Origin: Mucilaginibacter mallensis
Lineage (GTDB): Bacteria > Bacteroidota > Bacteroidia > Sphingobacteriales > Sphingobacteriaceae
Direction of reading: 5' to 3'
NCBI RefSeq assembly: GCF_900105165.1
Contig: NZ_LT629740.1
Location: 744,001-808,000 of the forward strand
DNA length: 64,000 bases
Shown here: one piece after another, positions 29,201 to 37,501 of the stretch
How positions within the stretch are numbered: position 1 is the first letter of the stretch
Layout: the number at the start of each line of letters is the position of its first letter
Position numbers and translations under genes: made by a program
The notes under the pieces: generated by a model
What the model was told of the DNA's origin: nothing
Databases searched by the model: none
Seen by the model: only the letters and a program-made list of their open reading frames with translations

Positions 29201-29392
29201 TACCAATTGCCTACCAAGCTGTTGCCTTTTCATGTTAGCAATGCACGTATCTACTTTAGCGCGTACAACTTGTTTACATGGGATAATTTCAGCAATAAAT
29301 ATCAGCAGGATCCTGAAGTTGCCTCAAACACAGCTGGCGACCAATATATTAATGCACGTGTAGTTAACATGGGGATTCAGTTAGGATTTTAA
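26219..29392 (+). CDS. SusC/RagA TonB-linked outer-membrane transporter (second copy)
   Basis: The 1057-residue protein has a signal peptide (ending ALYAQ), a carboxypeptidase-like domain, a plug with the standard motif SISILKDASSTAIYGIKGANG, DLNGDGVIDANDQ, and a barrel ending VVNMGIQLGF. It differs clearly from the first SusC, so the two probably take up different oligosaccharides. No SusD follows; a strong terminator ends the transcript 6 bases after the stop. Its SusD partner may be the gene at 17813. Confidence 0.93.
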   Translation: MRKIILFFLVIITMLPAALYAQSITVTGTIKDIEGVLPGATVYEKGMPSNLIITGSAGKFKLTLKGTSNTLVVTFIGYSTQEFHVGIKKNDLDIILQPNAEGLDEVAVVGFTKSKRVTSTGAVSSIQAAEIRTVPTANVQNALAGRLPGFFSQQTSGQPGKDASDFFIRGVSSLNASNQPLILVDDIEYTYDQLQQINVNEIESISILKDASSTAIYGIKGANGVLIVTTRRGKKGAPQFNLRIEGGLQSPTKVPKFLNSYQSATLVDEAETNDGVAPGALTFQPSDLAAFKNNTDPYGHPNTDWYDDIFRKYTYQANTNLDISGGNDRVKYFISGGAFTQNGNTKNFNDPQDQVNTNYYFTRYDFRSNLDLKANKTLDLRLDVTTRFGDLNAPGLNSPISTIYDFRTESPFSAPFINPNGSYAYNNSVFNISKEPTLNAQLANGGYQHNRRTDFNVLIGGVQNLSSITDGLTLTARVAFASSEDYGINTTYLAGNPNTTFPTYYYNSATKTYTKNPAAPYVAQVFDIFGGTDIYTNNTNIQLFSNYDRTFGDNHFTGLFLINQQEINDQATAPQNYRGLSLKVGYDYKQKYLIEVNSAYNGTDRFAAGHQFGFFPAFGAGYVLSREKFFKDALPTFSLFKLRFSYGVVGSDGAPGNQYIYQQTYNQGGLYGFGETAPQTPITGIYEGTLGNPDVVWERDKKADLGVDMNLLHDKLSVTFDVFHDIRYDEFVIPGAIPEVLGVGVPYINAGRVSNHGYDGQISYHDNIGKVQYNASLVVSYAKNKILYEAETQPAYPNLARTGNPINQPFGYHFLNYYTQAQINQATAYINAHGSNAPVIQNGKVIASDPIGVPAYADSPNGITILHAGDLRYADLNGDGVIDANDQKAIGYPNLPNTSAGLTLGAAYKGFSISVLFQGSWNYSVIITGNGIEPFESQFQPIDLKAWTPATAATAQFPRLSTNFAGTVDSPSGYPSDYWYINAWYLRVKTIDIGYQLPTKLLPFHVSNARIYFSAYNLFTWDNFSNKYQQDPEVASNTAGDQYINARVVNMGIQLGF

Positions 29393-29397
29393 TATTA

Positions 29398-29448
29398 CTT
29401 GTATATAAGCCGTACATTTATTATACGGCTTATATACAAGCTTTTTTT
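29398..29448 (+). terminator. Strong intrinsic terminator after the second SusC
   Basis: A perfect 17-bp inverted repeat (29398-29414 and 29424-29440, core AAGCCGTA and TACGGCTT) with a 9-base loop is followed by seven T residues. It ends the Sus operon. Confidence 0.85.
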
Positions 29449-29453
29449 GTTTA

Positions 29454-30623
29454 ATGAGATGCTTTCCAACAATATCCGATCTTTTTGAATATCTGTTTCA
29501 TATTCACATAGCCATACCAATTCAAACGTTTGGTTTTTTTGTGGCGATGGCATTTATACTGGCGTATCAGGCATTCAGGTCGGAATTAAAAAGAAAGGAA
29601 CGCGAAGGCGATATCCATGCTTTTAAACGGGAAGTGGTCGTCAACCAATCATCATTACTAATTGAATTATGCCTGAATGGCCTTCTTGGGTTTTTATTGG
29701 GTTTCAAAATACTCGGCGCATTACTCAATTACGAAGCTTTTAAGGTTGATCCTGCCAAATATATATTCTCTCTACAAGGCAGTATTATAGCAGGCCTGCT
29801 TTGCGCACTGGCTTATATATACTGGATCTATAAGGACAGGAAAAAAGTCTCATCACAAAACAATACCGTAACTGCTGAGACAGTACACCCTTACCAGCTA
29901 ATGGGTAAGATCGTTTTTTATGCAGGCTTTTGGGGGTTTATAGGCGCCAAGTTATTTGACATGATCGACTACCTGTATCAGCATGGTTTTACCTCCCTCC
30001 ACGACCTGGTATTTTCAAGCGGGGTAACTTATTATGGTGGATTTTTATTTGGGATGCTGGCTTATTTTTATGTGGGCCTGCGTAACAATATGAAGTTGCC
30101 TTTTATAGCCGATATGGGTGCGCCGGGTATAATGCTTGCTTACGCGATAGGGCGGATAGGTTGCCAGCTCTCGGGCGATGGTGATTGGGGAATTGTAAAT
30201 ACACATATTAAACCCAACTGGCTAAGGTGGTTGCCTGATTGGATGTGGGCATTCAATTTTCCGCATAATATCATCAACCAGGATACCCGTATACCCGATT
30301 GTTATGGCAGCTATTGTTACCAGTTAAGCAGGGGTGTTTACCCAACCTCGTTTTATGAAACAGTAATTTGTATGCTGTTATTTATTTTTCTGTGGATGAT
30401 ACGCAAGCGCCTGACAGTGCCCGCGACAATGTCCTACATCTACTTAATACTCAGCGGCACTGAAAGGTACTTTATTGAGAATATCCGCATCAATCCAAGA
30501 TATCATTTAGGGAGCATTAGTTTATCACAGGCGCAAATTATAAGTATCGGTATGGTATTGGTTGGGATTGGCGGCATAGTGTATTTATATCTGATAAAAC
30601 CCAAACGGTATACCCTTACCTAA
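29454..30623 (+). CDS. Prolipoprotein diacylglyceryl transferase (Lgt) family membrane protein
   Basis: The 389-residue protein has seven or so hydrophobic segments and the Lgt motifs: an N-terminal IPIQTFGFFVAMAF helix, a middle YYGGFLFGMLAYF segment and AIGRIGCQLSGDGDWG, which matches the Lgt signature GRxGCxxxGxxxG in its Bacteroidota form. Lgt moves diacylglycerol onto the lipobox Cys of lipoproteins in the inner membrane. The ATG at 29454 lies 5 bases after the terminator, so expression may depend on readthrough or a promoter inside the SusC gene. The location inside a glycan locus is odd; it may be the main cellular lgt or a paralog. Confidence 0.75.
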   Translation: MRCFPTISDLFEYLFHIHIAIPIQTFGFFVAMAFILAYQAFRSELKRKEREGDIHAFKREVVVNQSSLLIELCLNGLLGFLLGFKILGALLNYEAFKVDPAKYIFSLQGSIIAGLLCALAYIYWIYKDRKKVSSQNNTVTAETVHPYQLMGKIVFYAGFWGFIGAKLFDMIDYLYQHGFTSLHDLVFSSGVTYYGGFLFGMLAYFYVGLRNNMKLPFIADMGAPGIMLAYAIGRIGCQLSGDGDWGIVNTHIKPNWLRWLPDWMWAFNFPHNIINQDTRIPDCYGSYCYQLSRGVYPTSFYETVICMLLFIFLWMIRKRLTVPATMSYIYLILSGTERYFIENIRINPRYHLGSISLSQAQIISIGMVLVGIGGIVYLYLIKPKRYTLT

Positions 30624-30641
30624 GATTATTTAACAACGATT

Positions 30642-32927
30642 ATGAAATTTAGTAGCATATCCAAAAGCAGGCTGTTTACCTTAGGCTTATTGTTTATAGG
30701 CAGCAATTTATTCGCCCAAAAGCCCGACCTGGTACAATATGCCAATACCTTGCAGGGTACAAATTCAAAGTATGAAATATCATGGGGAAACGTAAACCCC
30801 GTAACCTCATTGCCATTTGCTATGAACGGCTGGACCGCGCAGACCAACAAAGACGGCGAAGGTTTTAAATACCAGTACTTTGTTCATTCTATCCGTGGCT
30901 TTCAGCAAACACACCAATGCAGCCCCTGGGTAAATGATTATGCGGTATTTTCACTAATGCCGGTAACAGGCAAACTGGTAGTAAATGAAGATGCCCGTGC
31001 CGCCACATTCGACCATAAAAATGAGATAGGCAAGCCCAACTATTACAAGGTAAAGCTGGATAACAATATTACCACCGAAATATCCCCAACATCGCGCGGA
31101 GCACACCTAAGGTTCACTTTCCCGAAAGCAGGTTCATACATTGTGTTGGATGGTTACACCAAAATGAGTATGGTGAAGATCTTCCCCTCAGAACGTAAAA
31201 TAACCGGATATGTAGATAATGTACGCTGGGCGCCAAAAGGATTTAAGAATTACTTTGTGATTGTATTTGATAAGCCTTTTGAGGATTATGGTACATGGGA
31301 AAACAAACACGACAGTATCTTCAACAAAAAAGCAAGTGATGAAGGGCAGGGAGTGGGAGCATACATTAAATTTAAAGACGGAGCGGTTGTGCAGGCTAAA
31401 GTAGCATCATCATACATCAGCCCCGAGCAAGCCGAGGTTACTTTACAAGCCGAATTGGGTAACCAAAAGTCATTCGACGATACCAAAAACGCGGCCTTTA
31501 AAGTATGGAACAATCTGTTTAACCGCGTATTGATTGAAGGTGGTACCGAAGAGGAACGTTCTACATTTTACTCATGCCTGTACAGGGCCAACCTGTTTTC
31601 GCATGAGTTTTTTGAGTATGATAAAACGGGCAGATCTCATTATTACAGTCCCTATGATGGGCAGCTGCACGATGGTTATATGTATACCGATAATGGTTTC
31701 TGGGATACCTTCCGTGCGCAATTTCCGCTGAATTGCATACTGCACCCAAAAATGCAGGGACAATATGTGGAGGCTTTGTTGGATGCTCAGCAGCAATGCG
31801 GCTGGCTGCCGGCATGGTCATTCCCATCCGAAACCGGAGGAATGCTCGGTAACCATGCCATCTCCTTATTAACAGATGCCTGGGTAAAAGGCATCCGCAC
31901 ATTTGATCCCCAACGGGCTTTGGAAGCATATTTTCATGAGGCCAGCAACAAAGGACCATGGGGAGGCGCAAATGGCCGCCCATACTGGAAACAGTACTGG
32001 CAGATCGGCTATATCCCCTTCCCGCAATCGCAGGGCTCGGTTGGGCAAACGCTGGAGTCTGCTTATGATGATTTCTGCGGATATCAGCTCGCTAAACTAA
32101 CCGGCAATTCATTCTACGAAGGCATATTTGCCAAACAGATGTATAACTATAAAAACCTTTGGGATCCATCAACCCGTTTCATGCGTGGCAGGGGCGAGGA
32201 TGGTAAGTTCGCGCCTGATTTCGACCCATTGGATTGGGGCGGCCCGTATACCGAAGGCAATGCCTGGCACTGGGTATGGTCGGTTTTTCATGATGAACAG
32301 GGGTTGATCAATTTGTTCGGCGGCGATAAGAATTTTACCGCAAAACTCGATTCAGTATTCAGCGAACCCAATACCATTAAGGTAGGGGCATACGGCCAGG
32401 TGATCCACGAAATGACGGAGATGAAACTTGGCAATATGGGCCAGTACGCGCAGGGTAACGAACCTGTCCACCACATGATCTATCTGTACGATTATGCGGG
32501 CCAGCCATGGAAAGCACAGCAGCATATACGTGAGGTAATGGACAAGCTCTATAACTCCACCGAAAACGGTTACCCCGGCGATGAGGATGAAGGCCAGATG
32601 TCGTCATGGTATGTATTGAGCGCTATGGGCGTCTACAGCGTTTGCCCGGGTACGGATCAGTATGTAATTGGCAGCCCTGAGTTTAACAAGATCACCATTA
32701 CTATGGAGGATGGCAAAAAGTTCATTATCGAGGCAAATAATAATAGCAAGCAAAATATGTATATCCAGTCGGGCACATTAAATGGCACACCTTTCACCCA
32801 CAACTGGATAAAATACAGCGATATAGTAAATGGCGGTACTTTACATTTTGAAATGGGAGCCCAGCCTAATCTGCAAAGAGGGTTAAGTAAGGAGGATAAG
32901 CCGTTTTCATTAACGGCTGCGGAGTAA
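30642..32927 (+). CDS. GH92 family exo-alpha-mannosidase, secreted (second copy)
   Basis: The 761-residue protein has a signal peptide (ending NLFAQ), then the GH92 N-domain. The catalytic domain has DNGFWDTFRAQFPL, GNEPVHHMIYLY near residue 607 and DEDEGQMSSWYVLSAMG near 649, covering the regions of the catalytic Glu and Asp. The usual N-terminal YVNPFIG is replaced by YANTLQGTNSKY, so this belongs to a different GH92 subgroup from the copy at 12870 and may cut another alpha-mannose linkage. It follows the Lgt-like gene by 18 bases. Confidence 0.88.
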   Translation: MKFSSISKSRLFTLGLLFIGSNLFAQKPDLVQYANTLQGTNSKYEISWGNVNPVTSLPFAMNGWTAQTNKDGEGFKYQYFVHSIRGFQQTHQCSPWVNDYAVFSLMPVTGKLVVNEDARAATFDHKNEIGKPNYYKVKLDNNITTEISPTSRGAHLRFTFPKAGSYIVLDGYTKMSMVKIFPSERKITGYVDNVRWAPKGFKNYFVIVFDKPFEDYGTWENKHDSIFNKKASDEGQGVGAYIKFKDGAVVQAKVASSYISPEQAEVTLQAELGNQKSFDDTKNAAFKVWNNLFNRVLIEGGTEEERSTFYSCLYRANLFSHEFFEYDKTGRSHYYSPYDGQLHDGYMYTDNGFWDTFRAQFPLNCILHPKMQGQYVEALLDAQQQCGWLPAWSFPSETGGMLGNHAISLLTDAWVKGIRTFDPQRALEAYFHEASNKGPWGGANGRPYWKQYWQIGYIPFPQSQGSVGQTLESAYDDFCGYQLAKLTGNSFYEGIFAKQMYNYKNLWDPSTRFMRGRGEDGKFAPDFDPLDWGGPYTEGNAWHWVWSVFHDEQGLINLFGGDKNFTAKLDSVFSEPNTIKVGAYGQVIHEMTEMKLGNMGQYAQGNEPVHHMIYLYDYAGQPWKAQQHIREVMDKLYNSTENGYPGDEDEGQMSSWYVLSAMGVYSVCPGTDQYVIGSPEFNKITITMEDGKKFIIEANNNSKQNMYIQSGTLNGTPFTHNWIKYSDIVNGGTLHFEMGAQPNLQRGLSKEDKPFSLTAAE

Positions 32928-32960
32928 TTATTAGGCCTCCTAACCCACTTGTCATTTGGG

Positions 32961-33038
32961 AAGGGTGTCACACTGATGCACTCGAAGTGTGAGGGCAAAG
33001 GCCTTTACGCACATGCTTCGAGTGCCTCAGCATGACCT
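32961..33038. repeat. REP-like hairpin element, copy 1
   Basis: This ~78-base element has pairing arms built on GATGCACTCGAAG and CTTCGAGTGCCTC, with a conserved centre GGCAAAGGCCTTTACGC. A second copy lies at 41067-41142. Both are intergenic. Confidence 0.75.
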
Positions 33039-33096
33039 AACACACTTACGTGCGGCGTGGTAGATAAGTCGACAGGCGCTTATCGTACAAAAACCA

Positions 33097-33147
33097 TTAA
33101 TTAATTTACAATGTGTGAAAATGTAAATAAGATTTAATTAATTTACA
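33097..33147 (+). promoter_or_regulatory. Repeated operator-like motif upstream of the sugar permease gene
   Basis: The 14-mer TTAATTAATTTACA occurs at 33097-33110 and 33134-33147, and the inverse half TGTAAAT occurs at 33122-33128. The direct copies are 37 bases apart, and the last ends 31 bases before the start codon. It does not match the LacI-type sites of this locus, so another regulator is implied. Confidence 0.5.
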
Positions 33148-33177
33148 GCGCCAATTATAAATTGATTAAACTACGGA

Positions 33178-34410
33178 ATGGATCAAAAACCGGCTTTTAC
33201 GGAACCTAAGTACAGGGTGATCTTATTCTTTGTTACCGCTCTTTTTATGCTTTGGGGAATTGCCATTACCCTGGGCGATGTTTTAAACAGGCATTTTCAA
33301 AATGTATTACATATTTCAAAATCCCACTCGGGGCTGGTGCAATTATCAATATTCGGGGCTTACGCTGTAATGGGCATACCTGCCGGTTTGTTCATGAAAA
33401 GATTTGGCTATAAAAAGGGGATATTGTTAGGTTTGTTCCTGTATGCTTTCGGCGCTTTCCTGTTTGTTCCTGCTGCTGATGCTGTTTCATTTGATTTTTT
33501 CAGGATAGCGTTGTTTATTTTAGCCTGCGGTTTGGCAACGCTCGAGACCGTAGCGCACCCTTTTGTAGCAGCCCTGGGCGATCAGCGCACCAGTGATCAG
33601 CGTATAAACTTTTCACAAGCTTTTAATGGTTTGGGAGGAGTAATAGGGCCAACTTTAGGCGGCTATTTTATTTTAAAGGGGCAGCAAATTCATTCCAATG
33701 ATCTTATTGCAGTTAAATACCTGTATGTTATAATCGGTTCGGTGATAGTGTTGATCGGTGTCCTTTTTTTGTTTTTAAAAGTGCCACACTTAACTCATGC
33801 GCATAATGAGGTAATCGATTATGAAAATGCTGAAGGAAACAAAAAGATTGAAAAGAAACTTATTCATCAGAAACATTATGTTTTTGCAGTTGTGGCCCAA
33901 TTTTTTAATGTTGCCGCCCAGGGTGGTACATGGGCTTACTTTATAAACTATGGGCACGAAATGGTGCACCTTAGTGATGAAAGGGCGGCGTACTTCTTTT
34001 CACTGAGCATGATAATGCTTATGATCGGGCGGTTTACAGGCACCTTTTTAATGCGATATATAGCGCCATACAGGCTACTTAGCATATTTGCAGCGGCAAA
34101 CATTGTCATGTGTTTAATAGTTGCCCAGGGCGCAGGATGGCTGTCATTTATAGCTTTGCTGTTCATTAATTTCTTTTTCAGCATAATGTTTCCTACCATA
34201 TTTAGTCTGGGCCTAAAAAATCTGGGAGGAAAAACACAGCAGGGTTCTTCATTTATTGTTATGGGTGTTATCGGCGGCGGCTTATTTCCTCCTTTAATGG
34301 GCCTTATTGCTAACCATGATATTGCGGCGGCTTATTATTTACCTATTATATGTTATATAGTTATATTTTTATTTGGTTATTGCTATCCGCGTTTAGCTAA
34401 ACCGAATTAA
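33178..34410 (+). CDS. MFS sugar:H+ symporter, FucP (fucose permease) family
   Basis: The 410-residue protein has about 12 membrane helices and the FucP-type N-terminal phrases ALFMLWGIAITLGDVLN and SIFGAYAVMGIPAGLFMKRFGYKKGI, with the MFS loop RFGYKKG between helices 2 and 3. ETVAHPFVAALG and FNGLGGVIGPTLGGY are typical of the family. It probably brings the monosaccharide released in the periplasm (fucose, mannose or a related sugar) into the cytoplasm. The lacI-type gene follows 45 bases downstream. Confidence 0.85.
   Translation: MDQKPAFTEPKYRVILFFVTALFMLWGIAITLGDVLNRHFQNVLHISKSHSGLVQLSIFGAYAVMGIPAGLFMKRFGYKKGILLGLFLYAFGAFLFVPAADAVSFDFFRIALFILACGLATLETVAHPFVAALGDQRTSDQRINFSQAFNGLGGVIGPTLGGYFILKGQQIHSNDLIAVKYLYVIIGSVIVLIGVLFLFLKVPHLTHAHNEVIDYENAEGNKKIEKKLIHQKHYVFAVVAQFFNVAAQGGTWAYFINYGHEMVHLSDERAAYFFSLSMIMLMIGRFTGTFLMRYIAPYRLLSIFAAANIVMCLIVAQGAGWLSFIALLFINFFFSIMFPTIFSLGLKNLGGKTQQGSSFIVMGVIGGGLFPPLMGLIANHDIAAAYYLPIICYIVIFLFGYCYPRLAKPN
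34391..34409 (+). promoter_or_regulatory. Possible degenerate LacI-type operator just upstream of lacI
   Basis: GTTTAGCTAAACCGAATTA contains GCTAAACCG, the most conserved part of the five other sites. It lies in the last codons of the permease gene, about 50 bases before the GTG start of the regulator, where an autoregulatory site would be expected. The match may also be chance in coding sequence. Confidence 0.35.
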
Positions 34411-34455
34411 TACCTATATAAGTTTTAACTATATTTGATAAGAAAAATATTTTCA

Positions 34456-35472
34456 GTGAAAAAGAAACTTTCAATAAACGACATTGCTAAAAGCCTAAAC
34501 GTATCTAAAACTACCATATCTTTTATCCTTAATGGTAAAGCCCAGGAAATGCGTATTGGAGAAGAACTGGTTGACCGCGTACTGAAATATGTAAACGAAG
34601 TTGGGTTCAAGCCAAATTCTATCGCCCAAAGCCTGCGCACGGGTAAATCAAATACCATCGGGCTAATGGTTGAGGATATCTCGAACCCGTTTTTTGCAAA
34701 AATAGCCAGGCTTATTGAGGATAGGGCTTATCAAAATGGCTACAAAATAATTTATTGCAGTACTAATAATGATACCAAAAAAACCAAGGACCTGATCACC
34801 ATGTTTCGTGAACGGCATGTTGACGGGTACATTATTGCACCACCCGAAGGTATTGAAGAGGATATTGAATCGCTATTAAAAGATAACCTGCCTGTTGTAT
34901 TTTTCGACAGGCATTTGCCAAAAGTAATTACCGACTATGTTGAAATTAACAACAGGTTCAGCACATATAATGCAACCAGCCATTTAATAGGTGAAGGCAA
35001 AAAGAATATCGCGTTCATTACATTTACTTCGCCGCAAACTCAAATGCAGGACAGGCTTAAGGGCTATAAGAACGCGATGAAAGAAAGCGGACTTGAACCT
35101 TTGGTAAAAGAAATTGTATTTAACCAGAACGAGGACCTTATAATTAAACCGATAACCGATTTCCTAACCAAACATCCGGATCTGGATGCCGTACTTTTTG
35201 GAACGGACCATATTGGTTCATGCGGCCTGAAAGTGATAAAAGAAATGGGTATACAAATTCCATCACAACTGGCTATTATATCGTTTGATGATTATGATGT
35301 ATTCAAACTTCATTCGCCACCTGTAACAGCCATTGCTCAACCCATTGAAAAAATTGCAGAAAGTGTGATTAATGTATTGCTGAATAAATTAAATACACCA
35401 TTGCTAAATCAGCAGCCCCAATTTATAACGCTTAGCACAAGCTTAAATATCAGAGGGTCTTCAAAGAGTTGA
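34456..35472 (+). CDS. LacI/GalR family transcriptional regulator
   Basis: The GTG at 34456 gives VKKKLSINDIAKSLNVSKTTISFILNG, a standard LacI start with the helix-turn-helix in the first 25 residues; an in-frame TTG seven codons upstream is less likely. The product (338 aa) continues with the hinge helix region (PNSIAQSLRTGKSNTIGLM) and a periplasmic-binding-protein-like sensor domain with DGYIIAPPEG and AIISFDDYDVFKLHSPP. It is the obvious candidate for the protein that binds the TTTGCTAAAYCG operators; those sites lie 0.05-33 kb away in the same locus. The ligand is probably a mono- or disaccharide from the glycan. Confidence 0.88.
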   Translation: MKKKLSINDIAKSLNVSKTTISFILNGKAQEMRIGEELVDRVLKYVNEVGFKPNSIAQSLRTGKSNTIGLMVEDISNPFFAKIARLIEDRAYQNGYKIIYCSTNNDTKKTKDLITMFRERHVDGYIIAPPEGIEEDIESLLKDNLPVVFFDRHLPKVITDYVEINNRFSTYNATSHLIGEGKKNIAFITFTSPQTQMQDRLKGYKNAMKESGLEPLVKEIVFNQNEDLIIKPITDFLTKHPDLDAVLFGTDHIGSCGLKVIKEMGIQIPSQLAIISFDDYDVFKLHSPPVTAIAQPIEKIAESVINVLLNKLNTPLLNQQPQFITLSTSLNIRGSSKS

Positions 35473-35616
35473 TCGTTAGTTCTTTATGTAGTACCTCTAT
35501 TGATCTGCCGAGGACCTATAATTCAATTCTTCCGTAGATTAGCCGGAATATAAATAGCCGCAATCCAATAGTAAGGAAGCATTCTTATATTAAACTAAAT
35601 TAATTTTGAAAACAGG

Positions 35617-35643
35617 GTCAGGGTAAAGCAGGAGATAGGTGTC
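35617..35643 (+). promoter_or_regulatory. Two-part motif GTCAGGGTAA-N12-GTGTC, putative ECF promoter (copy 1)
   Basis: GTCAGGGTAA at 35617-35626 is followed after 12 bases by GTGTC. The same two words with the same spacing lie upstream of the paralogous repeat-protein gene on the minus strand at 40849-40875. ECF promoters commonly have a -10 element containing GTC. This copy lies 63-89 bases before the ATG at 35706. Confidence 0.5.
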
Positions 35644-35705
35644 TTTATGTTCGCCCGATTATATTAATCAGTTTTACGGGGGATAAAATATAATATATAA
35701 GCTTG

Positions 35706-37481
35706 ATGACTTTAAATCCAAAACGACTATCTCAACTCCTATTATTGTTTTTATTAATTTTTAGCATTAAGCTATCGGCCCAAGGCTATTTGATGAAAGA
35801 AGTAGCCATAAAGGAAATAAAACAGCAGCCCATAGCAAGCATATTAAATAAAATCTCCAGCAAACAAGATTTTTATTTTGCCTATAACAATAGAATTATC
35901 CCCGCTGACAGCTTAGTGTCAGTTTCGGGTTTCCGTGGAACAATTTTTAGTCTTTTAGAACAATTACTGGGAGAAAATTACGAGTTTAAAGAAGTCCCGG
36001 GATATATTGTATTAACATTTGCACCAGACAAATTAACGCTTACCGCTGAAATAAGTAAAGACCAGGGAACACCAACTTTGGTGAGAGGATATGTACGCGA
36101 TATTGCCGATAGTAAGGCAATAACACATGCCAGCGTTTATGAAAAGGATCTGCTGGTATCAACACTCACTAACGATAAAGGGTATTTTGAGCTTAAATTA
36201 AGGAACTATAACGGATCAGTAAAGCTTACAGCAAGTAAAGAAAACTATCGCGATACCTCCCTGTTCGTGCTGGCTGATGTTGTTGTGAATGATAAGCAGA
36301 TCAACAAAAGTTATAATTATTATCCCGACAATGGGTCGAATAAGGGGATTGAGCACAGCCGTTTTGCCAGATTTTTTATCAGTTCGAAACAATTAGTACA
36401 GGATTTAAACCTCGGTAATTTTTTTGCCGCCAGTCCATACCAAATTTCACTTACGCCGGGCTTAAGTACACACGGTATGTATAGCAGTCAGGTAATTGAT
36501 CATTTTTCGCTGAACTTGTTAGGGGGATATACCGCGGGGATAGATGGGGTTGAGTTAGCCGGGGTATTTAATATTAATCGTAAAAGCATGCGCTTTTTGC
36601 AGGTGGCCGGCATATTTAATGTTGTGGGCGACAGTACCAGGGGTATACAAATGGCTGGTATCTATAATAATGTGCTGAACAATGCCCGGGGGATACAAAT
36701 TGGGGGAGGAGTGAATCAATCGCGCAACTTTAGCAGTGGTATACAAATGGCTGGTTTCGCAAACTTTGATAAAACAGCCAAAGGGCTGCAGGTGGCCGGT
36801 GTTATGAATAAATATAATACCGGTAAAGGAGCTACTGTTGCCGGCCTGACCAATATGGCCCGTGATAGCAGCGGTACACAGATAGCCGGATTCCTGAATA
36901 TGGGCGGGGATGTAGGAGGGCTGCAAGTGGCCGGCTTTATGAATGTAGCAAAAAAGGTTAAAGGACCGCAGATCGGTTTTATAAATATTGCCGATAGTAG
37001 TGATTACCCGATCGGCATCATTAATTTTATTAAAAATGGTGGTAAAAGCATTGCACTAAGTTCTGATGAAAACCTGTATGCGCATATCGACTTTCGCTCA
37101 GGGGGCAAGGTATTATATAGCTTACTGGGAATAGGTTATAGATTTGGCTCAGATAAGGATAAATATTTACTTGATGTTGGTCTTGGGGCGCATATCGTCA
37201 ATAATAAGAGGTTCTTTTTAGATGCAGAATACGTCAACTCTTCATCGTTAAATACAAATCCTAAAAAGGACGTGTATCACACAAATTCATTGAAGGTTTT
37301 ACCAGGATATAAAATAAGTAAACATCTTGGATTGTTTGCCGGCCCGTCTATAAATTTAACTTCACTGCAAGCAGGCGATGCGGATAAAGTTCATGGATGG
37401 GTTATTGAAAATTCTATAAATAATAATCACATAAATACTACCTCTATTGGCATAACAAGTGGTTTACAGTTCATGTGGTAG
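35706..37481 (+). CDS. STN-domain surface-repeat protein (LA_2272-type repeats)
   Basis: The 591-residue protein has a signal peptide (ending LSAQG), an STN/secretin-type domain at about 30-100 (QPIASILNKISSKQDFYFAYN...VSGFRGTIFSLLEQLLG), a carboxypeptidase-like regulatory domain at about 125-200, then about eight 22-residue repeats with the pattern GxQxAGxxN (for example GLQVAGVMN and GTQIAGFLN), and a C-terminal beta-rich region ending LQFMW, which looks like an outer-membrane barrel end. STN domains normally signal to FecR anti-sigma factors from TonB receptors, but this protein has no plug or TonB-receptor barrel. The FecR gene is convergent, with its stop 20 bases away. The TTG one codon before the ATG is ignored. 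Confidence 0.7.
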   Translation: MTLNPKRLSQLLLLFLLIFSIKLSAQGYLMKEVAIKEIKQQPIASILNKISSKQDFYFAYNNRIIPADSLVSVSGFRGTIFSLLEQLLGENYEFKEVPGYIVLTFAPDKLTLTAEISKDQGTPTLVRGYVRDIADSKAITHASVYEKDLLVSTLTNDKGYFELKLRNYNGSVKLTASKENYRDTSLFVLADVVVNDKQINKSYNYYPDNGSNKGIEHSRFARFFISSKQLVQDLNLGNFFAASPYQISLTPGLSTHGMYSSQVIDHFSLNLLGGYTAGIDGVELAGVFNINRKSMRFLQVAGIFNVVGDSTRGIQMAGIYNNVLNNARGIQIGGGVNQSRNFSSGIQMAGFANFDKTAKGLQVAGVMNKYNTGKGATVAGLTNMARDSSGTQIAGFLNMGGDVGGLQVAGFMNVAKKVKGPQIGFINIADSSDYPIGIINFIKNGGKSIALSSDENLYAHIDFRSGGKVLYSLLGIGYRFGSDKDKYLLDVGLGAHIVNNKRFFLDAEYVNSSSLNTNPKKDVYHTNSLKVLPGYKISKHLGLFAGPSINLTSLQAGDADKVHGWVIENSINNNHINTTSIGITSGLQFMW

Positions 37482-37501
37482 TATTATATCCCCTGCTTTC
37501 T

